A stretch of DNA of 64,000 bases, from positions 248,001-312,000 of the forward strand of contig NZ_FXTA01000005.1 of assembly GCF_900182645.1 (NCBI RefSeq). The letters are read 5' to 3'. The stretch is from Flavobacterium resistens (GTDB lineage Bacteria > Bacteroidota > Bacteroidia > Flavobacteriales > Flavobacteriaceae). The position numbers and the translations under genes are program-made. The notes beneath the pieces were generated by a model that was not told the origin of the DNA, did no database searches, and saw only the letters and a list, made by a program, of their open reading frames with translations. Shown here piece by piece: positions 8,631-17,960 of this stretch (positions are counted from its first letter, which is position 1; each line of letters begins with the position of its first letter).

Positions 8631-9745
8631 TAAAGTAAATTTTTAATTTCTTTTTCAAAAAAATCAGTTGTATAATTTTGAGACCATTCTTGAGACAATC
8701 TACTCTTATTCATGAGAGTCTCATTGTTTTTAATAAGATTGGTCAGTTGAATCAGATCTTTTTCTAAACTCATTTCCAATAAAACACCTCTATTTCCATA
8801 ATCTAACATAAACGGAACACACGAAATCTTAGTTGCAATTGGAACACAGCCCCAAAACATACCTTCAGCGATTGCTTTTGGCCAGCCTTCACTTTTTGAT
8901 GGCAATAGTACAAAATGGCTTTTTTTATACGCTTGCGAAATCACATCTTTTTCTTGATTTCCACGCAAAAAAACAAATTCTTCTAGTTTATTCTCTATGA
9001 TGTAATTTTCCAGATTATTTTTTTCGATGCCATTTCCATACAAATCTAGATTTGCTTTTATTCCGCTTTCATTTAACACTTGTACAAGTTTAATAGCATA
9101 AAGCGGATTTTTTCCAACAACTAAACTGCCTACAAAAATAAATTTCGCTACTTCGTCTATATTATTCTTAAGAACAGTTTGTTTTTCATTTTCGGAATAA
9201 GTTGCCGTAAAAAATGATTTTATGTTCTTAGATTGATTTTTCCAGTCTCCATAAACTAAAACTTGAATATTACGAGTTAGAAAGGAATTACTAAGGATCC
9301 ATTTTTGCAGACGATAAGATAAAGGCTGTTTACTTTCTGGATCCCAATTGCCGGCATATTTGGCAGTTTTCTTTTTATTTGGAAAAAAAATTTGTGCAAA
9401 ACAACCTATTAAACCTACATTTCCAGGACAACGCAAATGAATATGATCTGCTTTGTACATAGCCCAAAATATTCGCCAAAAAATTAAAGGAAGCTTAAAT
9501 ACCGAATTAAAAGTATTTTTCAAACTAATGAAATTGAAATTTGGAATTTGCTTAAAACTGATACTTTCACAGTCATAAAAAGTATCAATTTCGGTCAAAT
9601 CTTTTTTTATCTCCAGAGGAGCGACAACAACTACTTCATCAATATATTTAAACCAAATATTCATTTCTCTAATGTACGGAGCATAGCCCCAAAAAGCACC
9701 ATCCTTTTGAACATGAACAACATGGGTTATAACAACTAATTTCAT
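8630..9745 (-). CDS. GT4-like glycosyltransferase
   Basis: A 371-residue GT-B protein. The C-terminal half carries 'FIFVGSLVVGKNPLYAIKLV' and the EX7E pair Glu286/Glu294 in 'SEGWPKAIAE', as in GT4. The N-terminal half has 'HIHLRCPGNVGLIG' and 'TAKYAGNWD', seen in bacterial capsule glycosyltransferases that lack the classic GGxE loop. It overlaps the upstream gene (9742) by four bases (ATGA) and the downstream one by one base, so the three are tightly coupled. Substrate unknown. Confidence 0.82.
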   Translation of the reverse strand: MKLVVITHVVHVQKDGAFWGYAPYIREMNIWFKYIDEVVVVAPLEIKKDLTEIDTFYDCESISFKQIPNFNFISLKNTFNSVFKLPLIFWRIFWAMYKADHIHLRCPGNVGLIGCFAQIFFPNKKKTAKYAGNWDPESKQPLSYRLQKWILSNSFLTRNIQVLVYGDWKNQSKNIKSFFTATYSENEKQTVLKNNIDEVAKFIFVGSLVVGKNPLYAIKLVQVLNESGIKANLDLYGNGIEKNNLENYIIENKLEEFVFLRGNQEKDVISQAYKKSHFVLLPSKSEGWPKAIAEGMFWGCVPIATKISCVPFMLDYGNRGVLLEMSLEKDLIQLTNLIKNNETLMNKSRLSQEWSQNYTTDFFEKEIKNLL

Positions 9746-10851
9746 TGGAAAAGCATATTGGAAAAATTATTGCAATAATTCGATATCTCAAATTTTTCCA
9801 GAAAAGTTATTCTGGCATTCTCACTCATCTCATTATATTTCGGAAAATTATTTTCGACCTTATTAAATAGAGACACCATTGATTCTAAATTTGGATCAAA
9901 CTTAAAACAATCCAAACCATCTTGTAAGTAATTTGCTAATCCTGTAAAATTAGAGATCAATAAAGGTGTAGAATTCATTAATGACTCTAGCCCTACTGTT
10001 GGTAAATTATCTATTTTTGAAGGTATTATTACAAAATGACTCCTCAACAAATAGTCATCAACTTTATCATACGAAATTCCACCAAAAAACTTAATTGCCT
10101 CTTCATTAATAATCATTTTTTTTATTTTGCCCTCTAAACTCCCTGTACCAGCAATATTTAAAAATAAATTTGAAAGTTTATTTTTTGTCCTATAACTTAC
10201 AAATGCTTCTACTAATTCTAATATTCCTTTTGAAGGATCGAGTCTTCCTAAATAAGAAATAATAATTTTATTCTCATTTTGAATACTTTTGCTTTGAAAT
10301 CTATCCTTCATTGGATTCAAAACAACTAAACCCTTTTTTAAGTTATAACTTTTTTTCAAATCTTCTTGCGCTAAATCTGATGGACAAATAATTACATCAC
10401 AAAAAAATTTATAAAATATACTTTTTCTAAAAATTAAAATATTTCTTTTCAAATTTCTGCCTTTGCTATCTAAAGCAATTTGTCCCATCAAAGTATGATA
10501 ATAACTAAATGTTTTGACGCTGTTAAATGATAACAATTTTGACAAACCAATAGCAATATTGGCTCCAACAAAATGTCCTATAACAATAGTAGGTTTATAT
10601 TTAAAATAAAGTTTAGAATACCAAAGAGCATCTTTTATTGATGTAGGTCTACGTTCAGTAGGCCATGAACAAATAATTATTTCACCTTTTTGTTTTTTAA
10701 TTGTTTTCATCTCATTAAAAAATGGCTTGTGCGATATAAAGACAACTCGATTCCCTAAATCTGCTAAATGATTCGCCAAATAATAACTCATTGAAGCAAA
10801 GGAATCTTCAGAATAATTATGTGCAATTAAAATTGTTTCTTTAGTTTTCAT
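9742..10851 (-). CDS. GT4-like glycosyltransferase
   Basis: GT-B glycosyltransferase of 369 residues. The donor domain begins near 'IIISYLGRLDPSKGILELV'. The family EX7E motif is altered to Asp...Glu ('KIDNLPTVGLE'), which some GT4 members tolerate. The ATG at 10851 is preferred to an in-frame TTG two codons upstream. The first 11 bases overlap the end of the next upstream gene. 'GHFVGANIAIGLSKLL' replaces the usual acceptor loop. Substrate unknown; activity is likely but the motif change is worth noting. Confidence 0.78.
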   Translation of the reverse strand: MKTKETILIAHNYSEDSFASMSYYLANHLADLGNRVVFISHKPFFNEMKTIKKQKGEIIICSWPTERRPTSIKDALWYSKLYFKYKPTIVIGHFVGANIAIGLSKLLSFNSVKTFSYYHTLMGQIALDSKGRNLKRNILIFRKSIFYKFFCDVIICPSDLAQEDLKKSYNLKKGLVVLNPMKDRFQSKSIQNENKIIISYLGRLDPSKGILELVEAFVSYRTKNKLSNLFLNIAGTGSLEGKIKKMIINEEAIKFFGGISYDKVDDYLLRSHFVIIPSKIDNLPTVGLESLMNSTPLLISNFTGLANYLQDGLDCFKFDPNLESMVSLFNKVENNFPKYNEMSENARITFLEKFEISNYCNNFSNMLFQ

Positions 10852-11848
10852 TTTCAATTTTTGGCTTATTGAATAATAAACTCCACCAACCTATAGTTCT
10901 TCCCATAGCTTCCGTAAAAGCTTCTTTTTTCTTAGTACCTCTAAGAGCATTACTAAATCTGATTATTGTCAATAAAATCGTTATTGCGTTCCATTTAAAA
11001 TGGTCTTTTAGTTCTGGGTTTGGATTTTTTACTCTCCAGACATACCAACCATTTCTAACGACCATTTTTCCATATTTATATTGATTTGGACGGCCAGACG
11101 AGGCATGAAAATGACTTAATTTTGCTGATGTATTTAAATATAAATTACCAATTTTAGAAACTCTTATCGTAAAATCTGCATCTTCGTATAAACCATATCC
11201 TTCAAAATAATTCGAAAAAGAAAGTTTATCAAAAACTGATTTTCGAAAAGATGAAACACCTCCCATTAATTGCTCCACTTTATATACTTTATCACTTGGA
11301 GGCAAAAAACCTACACTTCTTCCATGTGAAAAATTTGGCGCGAAACCTGGAGGGCAATTACTGTCTAAACTAAGTTTTTTTCTAAGAATAAATCGACTTC
11401 CGTCTGTACGTTTCCAACCGTCATAATAAAACTCATTATTTTTTGGCACATAATCTTCAGATGTTTTTTCCCATTTTATCTCATTACATATATATCCGCC
11501 AACACCTAAAGCATCAGGAAATAATTTATATGTTTCTAAAATTTTCTGAAAATAATCTGTTTCTAAAACCGTATCGTCATCTAAAAAACAAACAATCTCT
11601 AGGTCCTCTCCAACTTTGTCAATACCAAAATTTCTTTGTTTTGTAAGGCCTCGATTGACATCATCAACCAAAAAATATTTTAAGTTTTCGAATTGATTTT
11701 CCTCTAAAATAATTTTAGTTTCATTATTTGAAGATCCGTCAATAATTAAAATTTCATCTGGATAAAAACTCTGAATTTGTACCGATTGCAATAATTTCAG
11801 CAATGGTTCAGGACGCATATAGGTGCAAATAATTAAGGAAAATTTCAT
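10841..11848 (-). CDS. GT2-family glycosyltransferase
   Basis: Inverting GT-A enzyme of 335 residues. It opens directly with 'FSLIICTYMRPEPLLKLL', has the nucleotide-binding 'EILIIDGSSNN', the metal-binding DDD in 'IVCFLDDDTVLE' and the acceptor-side 'FEGYGLYEDADFTIRV' (ED motif). The C-terminal tail has a hydrophobic stretch near residue 290. Its ATG overlaps the upstream stop codon (ATGA at 11845-11848). The 'HFHASSGRPNQY' segment resembles GT2 enzymes of capsule loci. Donor unknown. Confidence 0.86.
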   Translation of the reverse strand: MKFSLIICTYMRPEPLLKLLQSVQIQSFYPDEILIIDGSSNNETKIILEENQFENLKYFLVDDVNRGLTKQRNFGIDKVGEDLEIVCFLDDDTVLETDYFQKILETYKLFPDALGVGGYICNEIKWEKTSEDYVPKNNEFYYDGWKRTDGSRFILRKKLSLDSNCPPGFAPNFSHGRSVGFLPPSDKVYKVEQLMGGVSSFRKSVFDKLSFSNYFEGYGLYEDADFTIRVSKIGNLYLNTSAKLSHFHASSGRPNQYKYGKMVVRNGWYVWRVKNPNPELKDHFKWNAITILLTIIRFSNALRGTKKKEAFTEAMGRTIGWWSLLFNKPKIENEN

Positions 11849-13389
11849 ACTTTGTCAAATAACTTATTTGCCCAATATAAACTTTTCGCCCATTCTTTTT
11901 GGAACTGAGTAAAATACTTTAGTGGGTTTTTAATTGATTGTTTTCTGTAATACTTAAAAAATAAAATTACTTTATATCCTTTATGCTGTTCTTTTGTCTC
12001 ATGCAAAATTTTATACAATGACACTGTCGGAGATGGTTTTGGCTTAATACTATCATTATTCCAAGCTAAATCTGGCTTTGTCCGAAATCCTCCTATTGGC
12101 GCTTTTAAATGCAAGATAGCTGGATTTGGAAAGTATAATACATCGCATCCCATGTTGCGTAATTGCATACCAAAATCTCCATCTTCGCCAAATCCAAATT
12201 CATATCTGAGATCAAATCTTGTCATTTTCGCCGCTTCACTTTTTACAAAACTACAGCCAGACCCAAATGCATTCCATTGAAAAACTTTTGTATTGCTTTT
12301 TTTCTCATCCTTTTGCAAACAACTAAAACTAACAGCTTTACATTTATATTTTGAAATATCCTTAAAGGCTGATTCAATGAAAAAATGATCTATTCTAATA
12401 TCATCATCTGCAAAAAAAATCCATTCACTTTCGACTTGATCCAAAGCTATATTTCTTGCATTACAAGCACCCGCTTGATTGGTGAAAGTATGTTTTATCT
12501 CGAATGGCCAATCCTCAGAAGTTAAATAATCAAGCTCAGACACACTCCCAGAAAGGGGATTTTGCTCAACAATTATTACATTTTTTGGCAAATAAGTTTG
12601 AATAGAAAGATCCTGTAAAAAATCATATAAATATTCTTTTCTTCCGATAGTTGGAATTATAACATCCAAAGCCTCGAAATTAGTCTCATTTTTTGACGAA
12701 CAATCAACTTCAATTTTGTCAATATTGATAGTCTGTTTATTTATATTTCTAAAGAACACACTATAAATTAAAGATAAAAGGGGGAATTTAAATTCATAAA
12801 TCACAAAATTTAAAAATAAAATAAAAGTCCATCTTAGCTTATAATGTTGCTTTGTAAATCTAAAAAGAGTAAAACGGGAGGACTTTGAAGAATAAATAAA
12901 ATCCTTTCTTTTTAATAACTGGGGTTCAGAATAACACAATAAGCCCAAAGGCATACAAACTTTTGCTATTGAGTTTAAATAATAATCAAAATTAGAATGT
13001 GGTTTTATAACACTGCAAATCTCCAATAATACTTTAGAATGAACAACTCCAACTAAACTGCTCATTTCCCATGTTGGAAAAGTTACTTCTTTATTGATTT
13101 TTATAAATGGAGATGCATCAATGTATCCTATTTCTTTGCCTAAAAAACCAAATGTATTTGGATTGTAACTCAACATCATTTTTTCATGATAAAAAATGTC
13201 ATTTAAGCTATCCAGATTTAAAAAAGCTTCAAAATTTTCGTTGCACCAAACAATTCCTGACTCTGGATATTTTATGGCAAAATCAATTAAAACTGAAGAA
13301 ATAGTTCCTTTTTTATTAAAAGGTAGAATTTCATCAGTCAATGTAGAAACTTTTACTACCTTATTATGATTATGGTAAATTATTATCAT
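11845..13389 (-). CDS. GT2-family glycosyltransferase with long N-terminal extension
   Basis: At 514 residues this is about 200 longer than its GT2 neighbours. The catalytic GT-A domain runs from about 238 ('LDVIIPTIGRKEYLYDFLQD') with DDD in 'WIFFADDDIRID' and the ED motif in 'FGFGEDGDFGMQL'. The first ~230 residues show no motif I can name with confidence. They contain 'GIVWCNENFEAFL' and 'WEMSSLVGVVHSKVL', which loosely resemble a degenerate GT-A fold, then a hydrophobic patch near 190-205. It may be a two-domain enzyme with one inactive half. The stop overlaps the next start (ATGA). Confidence 0.8.
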   Translation of the reverse strand: MIIIYHNHNKVVKVSTLTDEILPFNKKGTISSVLIDFAIKYPESGIVWCNENFEAFLNLDSLNDIFYHEKMMLSYNPNTFGFLGKEIGYIDASPFIKINKEVTFPTWEMSSLVGVVHSKVLLEICSVIKPHSNFDYYLNSIAKVCMPLGLLCYSEPQLLKRKDFIYSSKSSRFTLFRFTKQHYKLRWTFILFLNFVIYEFKFPLLSLIYSVFFRNINKQTINIDKIEVDCSSKNETNFEALDVIIPTIGRKEYLYDFLQDLSIQTYLPKNVIIVEQNPLSGSVSELDYLTSEDWPFEIKHTFTNQAGACNARNIALDQVESEWIFFADDDIRIDHFFIESAFKDISKYKCKAVSFSCLQKDEKKSNTKVFQWNAFGSGCSFVKSEAAKMTRFDLRYEFGFGEDGDFGMQLRNMGCDVLYFPNPAILHLKAPIGGFRTKPDLAWNNDSIKPKPSPTVSLYKILHETKEQHKGYKVILFFKYYRKQSIKNPLKYFTQFQKEWAKSLYWANKLFDKV

Positions 13390-13391
13390 AG

Positions 13392-14537
13392 TTAAGATAT
13401 TATAGTTTTATAAAATTCAATATTTCTTTTTGTCAAAACTTTAATATCAAAAGCTTCTTCAACTTTTTTTCGAGCTGCTTTTCCTGTTTCAGAACAAAGT
13501 TTCTCATTATTTAAAAACTCGATTATTCTTTGGGCGTACAAATCGTGGTTATTTGGATGTATTAAAAATCCATTTTTCCCTTCATCTATCATTTCATTTG
13601 CCCAACCTATATTTGATGCTACAATAGGTTTTTCCATTGCCATTGCTTCTAACCAGGAAACTGGAAAAGCCTCTGCAAACGATGGAAAAACACATATTTT
13701 TGATTCTTGAATTTTTTGTTTTATTTCTTCATATGGAACGCTTCCCAGATAATCAACGTTTTTGAATGCTTCCTCAGAAAAAAGATGCTGCATCATTTTC
13801 CATGTTGATGAATTTCCAGATATAATATCTGGAACATCCTTGCCTATCAAAACAAGTCTTGCGGCAGGAATTTTTTCAATAACTTTATTAAAAATCAAAG
13901 GCAATTCTAATAATCCTTTTTTTCGAATCAAACTTCCGAAATACAATATAGTTTGTTTTGGTTCTGTGTCTGAATAATCATTTTTAAATAATTCAGAATT
14001 AATAAGATTTGGAATTATTTCAAATTTCTTATTTAAACCAAAAATGGAATTTGTTTTATCTGCAGTAAACTGACTTACTGATAATAATGCATCTGCTTTT
14101 CGAATTGCTCTTTTTTCATGAAACTTATTTATCCACTTTACAGGACGATTGTCCAAATGACAAAAATAAGCATCAGAACCGTGCAGTCTCAAAACTATTG
14201 GGCAATTATCCGGTTGTATGAATGATGTAATACCTGTCCAATCTGGTGCTTCTATTAAATCAATTTCTTTATTAGAATATAATTCATTAATAATTCTTTC
14301 AATTTTTTTTCTTGTCAACAGCCAGGAAAATCCTTTTAATTTGATATTTTTTATTTGTTGAACAACAATGGAATTGTCTTCAAAAACAGCATCATTTTTT
14401 TGACCATAAACAAGAACGCGGACTGAAACTCCTTGTGCTACAAGTCCAATTGCCAAATTTTTGATACTAGTGCCAAGGCCTCCTGAATTACCAGTTTTGG
14501 CATGTGGATATTCTGGTGTCAAAAAAGCTATTTTCAT
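13392..14537 (-). CDS. GT4-family glycosyltransferase
   Basis: A 381-residue GT-B enzyme with textbook GT4 features: 'FLTPEYPHAKTGNSGGLGTS' at the N-terminus, 'VLRLHGSDAYF' and the basic 'FHEKRAIRKADALLSVSQFT'. The donor domain opens 'TILYFGSLIRKKGLLELP' and carries EX7E in 'AEAFPVSWLEAMA'. It closely resembles capsular GT4 enzymes. It lies 2 bases before the next gene and 4 bases after the SGNH gene. Donor sugar not determinable. Confidence 0.9.
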   Translation of the reverse strand: MKIAFLTPEYPHAKTGNSGGLGTSIKNLAIGLVAQGVSVRVLVYGQKNDAVFEDNSIVVQQIKNIKLKGFSWLLTRKKIERIINELYSNKEIDLIEAPDWTGITSFIQPDNCPIVLRLHGSDAYFCHLDNRPVKWINKFHEKRAIRKADALLSVSQFTADKTNSIFGLNKKFEIIPNLINSELFKNDYSDTEPKQTILYFGSLIRKKGLLELPLIFNKVIEKIPAARLVLIGKDVPDIISGNSSTWKMMQHLFSEEAFKNVDYLGSVPYEEIKQKIQESKICVFPSFAEAFPVSWLEAMAMEKPIVASNIGWANEMIDEGKNGFLIHPNNHDLYAQRIIEFLNNEKLCSETGKAARKKVEEAFDIKVLTKRNIEFYKTIIS

Positions 14538-14541
14538 ATTT

Positions 14542-15423
14542 TTATTTATTGAAAAAATCTTTTAACACTCTCTTTGTAAATAGTCTTGCCCCACTATCTG
14601 TCATATGTCCACAAGAAGAAAAATATTTATCCTCAATTACAACATTTTCATAATTGTGAATTTCAGGATATGCTTTTTTGACCTTCTCAAAATAATTCAT
14701 CCCTACAACATTTTCACACATTGGCGTCATAATTGCGATAAAATTAATGTTGTTTGATTTACAAATACTTTTAATTTCTTCGTAGTATTTGTTGTGCGGA
14801 AGTGGATTTAAGTTAACAATATTATTTTTCATATTGCCGTTTTTATGCTTTTCTAAAGGGTAATATCCTAAATTATCCAATTTATTGGTCTTTTTATGAA
14901 CCGCTGTAAAAAAAGCTTCTCTGAATCCAATTTTTGTTTCATATTTAATATATCTGTAAAACGGAATATAATATAATTCAGAAAAATTTTCCTGATCTGA
15001 AAAATGATCTTTAATAACCTCCGAATTATGAATATAAGGTAAAAAAAGAGCTGAAATACCTTCGGCCATATGATCGTTAGACAAATTTAAATCGGCTTCA
15101 AGAATTACGTTTTTGATTGTATATTTTCGTTCAATCATTAATTTTAACATTAATGATGCTTCAAATAAATGTCCACCGCTCATTCCGTAATTAAATGCTT
15201 TTAAACCTTTATCTTCAAACATCTGTGCTACAAAATGATTGTTTGCCCTTGAAGAACCTAAAATTACAACATCATATTTTTGAGCGCTTGAATTAAAAGC
15301 AGTTTCAATTTTTCCTCTATTTTTTGATTGCATAAAGATATAGGTATAGAGTCCGTCTAATGCTATAGCTATCAAAATTACCAGAGCTAAAATTTTTGCT
15401 GTATAAATTAAAAAATTCTTCAT
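14542..15423 (-). CDS. SGNH-like protein, probable partner of the MBOAT acyltransferase
   Basis: 293 residues with one N-terminal membrane helix (about 7-27), the rest probably periplasmic. 'VVILGSSRANNHFV' (GSSR, 56-59) supplies a serine in the place of the SGNH nucleophile, 'FNYGMSGG' follows, and 'CGHMTDSGARLF' near residue 273 supplies a C-terminal His. This is the layout of DltD/AlgX-type proteins that finish O-acylation begun by an MBOAT protein. Its ATG overlaps the stop of the adjacent MBOAT gene, supporting a functional pair. The family call rests on motifs and context; the acyl group is inferred to be acetyl. Confidence 0.65.
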   Translation of the reverse strand: MKNFLIYTAKILALVILIAIALDGLYTYIFMQSKNRGKIETAFNSSAQKYDVVILGSSRANNHFVAQMFEDKGLKAFNYGMSGGHLFEASLMLKLMIERKYTIKNVILEADLNLSNDHMAEGISALFLPYIHNSEVIKDHFSDQENFSELYYIPFYRYIKYETKIGFREAFFTAVHKKTNKLDNLGYYPLEKHKNGNMKNNIVNLNPLPHNKYYEEIKSICKSNNINFIAIMTPMCENVVGMNYFEKVKKAYPEIHNYENVVIEDKYFSSCGHMTDSGARLFTKRVLKDFFNK

Positions 15424-16856
15424 TAAAACTGAAAATATATAAATTCCTTATAATCTGAAAAAGTTCCGAAAGCCATAATTGCTGCGATCGCTAAAGCTAC
15501 CTTCAATAAGCTTCTTTTTCCTGAAAGCGGTTCTACCTTGTTTCGATTATTCCATTCGATCAAAACAAATAAGCCAATCATTCCTATTAACTCATAACTA
15601 TAACGTTCATTTTCTAGAAATTGAAAACTAAAATCTCTACTTGAAAAAATTCTCTTTATATACAAAACTGCATCAGTAATTGTTTTAGCTCTAAAAAAAA
15701 TCCAAGCAATGCATGTTAATGAAAACGTATATAAAATACTGAACATTACTTTTACAGAGTCAAAATCAAACTTTAGTTGGATCGCATCTATATTGTTTCT
15801 GTTGCTGTTTGATAAAAGCAATGGCAGAAAATAAACAGCATTAATAAATCCCCAGATTACATAAGTCCAATTGGCTCCATGCCAAAATCCGCTTACAAGG
15901 AAAATGATGAAAGTATTCCGGATTTTCATCCAAAGCCCGCCTTTACTTCCTCCTAATGGAATATATAAATAATCTCGGAACCATGACGAAAGGGAAATAT
16001 GCCAACGACGCCAAAACTCGGCAATATCTCTTGAGAAATAGGGATAATTGAAATTTCGTAATAAATCTAAACCAAATAATTTTGAAACTCCTAAGGCAAT
16101 ATCAGAGTAGCCTGAAAAATCTCCATAAATCTGAAACGCAAAATAGATAGCGCCCAGAATTAATGAAAATGAATTCATCCCTGTATAATTATCAAAAATT
16201 GCATTAGCATAAGTTGCACAAGTATCGGCAATAATTACTTTTTTTACTAATCCCCAGATAATTTGATAAACACCTTCTTTTGCAGTTTGAAAATCAAACT
16301 CTCGCTTTATTTTTACTTGCGGAAGTAGATGTGTTGCCCTCTCAATTGGACCAGCAACCAAAAGGGGAAAATAACTCACGAAAAGTGAATAATCAACAAA
16401 ATTGTATTCGGCTTTAATTCGTTTGTAATAAATATCTATAACATAAGAAAGTCCGTGGAATGTATAGAATGAAATTCCCACAGGCAATATTACTTTCAAT
16501 AAAATTGGACTCGCCTTAAAACCAATTCCATTTAATAAATCTGAGAATGAAGTGGCGAAAAAGTTATAGTATTTAAAAACGCATAAAAAACCGAGATTGA
16601 CAATGATACTAAGCCAAAACCAAAATTTACGACTATTTTCAGATTTTCCTTTTTCAATTTGTATTCCTGTATAATAATCTAAGAATGTTGAGAATACCAG
16701 CAAAAACAAAAATCTCCAATCCCAACACGAGTAAAAATAGTAACTAGCAACTATTAACAAAGCATTTTGGGTGCTCTTGGTTTTATTGAAAACAAACCAA
16801 TACAGAAAAAAAACAATCGGTAAAAAAATAGCGAATGCTAATGAATTAAAAAACAT
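15423..16856 (-). CDS. MBOAT-family O-acyltransferase (AlgI/DltB-like)
   Basis: Polytopic membrane protein of 477 residues that carries an acyl group, most often acetyl, across the membrane for O-acylation of an exported glycan. The MBOAT core is evident: 'IYGDFSGYSDIALGVSKLFG', 'NFNYPYFSRDIAEFWRRWHI' with His286, 'FRDYLYIPLGGSKGG', and 'VSGFWHGANWTYVIWG' with the catalytic His326. It is paired with the SGNH gene by a one-base overlap, as in AlgI/AlgX and DltB/DltD systems. Which of the glycans made here is modified is not known. Confidence 0.92.
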   Translation of the reverse strand: MFFNSLAFAIFLPIVFFLYWFVFNKTKSTQNALLIVASYYFYSCWDWRFLFLLVFSTFLDYYTGIQIEKGKSENSRKFWFWLSIIVNLGFLCVFKYYNFFATSFSDLLNGIGFKASPILLKVILPVGISFYTFHGLSYVIDIYYKRIKAEYNFVDYSLFVSYFPLLVAGPIERATHLLPQVKIKREFDFQTAKEGVYQIIWGLVKKVIIADTCATYANAIFDNYTGMNSFSLILGAIYFAFQIYGDFSGYSDIALGVSKLFGLDLLRNFNYPYFSRDIAEFWRRWHISLSSWFRDYLYIPLGGSKGGLWMKIRNTFIIFLVSGFWHGANWTYVIWGFINAVYFLPLLLSNSNRNNIDAIQLKFDFDSVKVMFSILYTFSLTCIAWIFFRAKTITDAVLYIKRIFSSRDFSFQFLENERYSYELIGMIGLFVLIEWNNRNKVEPLSGKRSLLKVALAIAAIMAFGTFSDYKEFIYFQF

Positions 16857-16874
16857 CTAAGGTATTTGTAAATT

Positions 16875-17960
16875 TTAAAATTTGTTGCTGTTAAGCAATT
16901 GGAAATGATCTTCTATCATTTTCGGCAAAGAAAAGGAATTGGCGATTAATTCCCTTGTATTTATAGATATCTTTTTGTTGCCTAAATAAACATCTTCTAA
17001 TAATTGTGTTAAAGCTTTTGTATTTTTGGCTTCAAAAATATATCCATTCTTTCCATTTGCTATTGCTTCAGTATTTCCACCGACATTTGTTGTAATAACT
17101 GGAACATTTGCAGCGAGACTTTCTAAAATAGACAAACTAAAACACTCCATATGTGTTGGTTGCAACATATAATCATACAGAAAAAAAATTTCATTTAAAT
17201 TGGCTTTACTTCCTTTAAACGAAAAACAATTTCCAAGAGAATTTTGTTCCACTCTTTCCATTAATTGATTTTTATAAGGTCCATCGCCATAAACATCAAT
17301 TCTTATTTCGTCTTTTATTTCTTCTGAAAGAAATGACACTGCATCAATTAAATCCTGAATTCCTTTTGATTCTCTCAAGTGCGATGCAACCAAAAAAGAT
17401 GGTTTTACAATATTTCGATTTTCTCGAACTAAAATTTTCTCTATAACAACTCCGTTATAAATTGTCTTGGTTTTGGACTTTAAATGAAACCCAAAATCTT
17501 TCAGGATCTCATTTACCGTATAATCTGAAACTCCAACAAAAAGATCAATATATTTTGCATAAAAAAGTCCTTTTACTTTTTTATTGATTCTCTTTTTTAA
17601 TGAATAGCCATGCAAAGGTCTTGGATTGTGATCAACAGCGATAATTTCAGCTTTTGACAACTTTTTTATTTTAGAGAAAAAAGGAGTGCATAATTCAACA
17701 AAATGAGTAATAATACAAGAGTAGTTTGGCTTATTCTGTTCAAGAAATTGCAGAAAACTGTTTTCTACGTTTAATTTTCCAGCTTCATGAATAGTCAATT
17801 TTGGATAGTTTCCATGATTAGAAATATTTGGAAAAAACCAATCGATTTGAATACCATTTTCTTTGCATTTTTTGTCAAAATCCCAGAAAAAATAGTCCAT
17901 ACCTCCTACACGTTCTGGAAGTAATTCATAATTGCAGATTATAGCTATTTTGTTAGTCAT
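16875..17960 (-). CDS. GT4-family glycosyltransferase
   Basis: A 361-residue GT-B enzyme. 'AIICNYELLPERVGGMDYFF' gives the N-terminal glycine loop, 'IAVDHNPRPLHGYSLKKRI' a basic membrane-association patch, and 'FLVASHLRESKGIQDLI' opens the donor domain. EX7E is present in 'MECFSLSILESLA'. The ATG overlaps the upstream gene's end by 8 bases. It sits between the MBOAT gene and the unusual GT-B protein at 17953. Substrate unknown. Confidence 0.87.
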   Translation of the reverse strand: MTNKIAIICNYELLPERVGGMDYFFWDFDKKCKENGIQIDWFFPNISNHGNYPKLTIHEAGKLNVENSFLQFLEQNKPNYSCIITHFVELCTPFFSKIKKLSKAEIIAVDHNPRPLHGYSLKKRINKKVKGLFYAKYIDLFVGVSDYTVNEILKDFGFHLKSKTKTIYNGVVIEKILVRENRNIVKPSFLVASHLRESKGIQDLIDAVSFLSEEIKDEIRIDVYGDGPYKNQLMERVEQNSLGNCFSFKGSKANLNEIFFLYDYMLQPTHMECFSLSILESLAANVPVITTNVGGNTEAIANGKNGYIFEAKNTKALTQLLEDVYLGNKKISINTRELIANSFSLPKMIEDHFQLLNSNKF

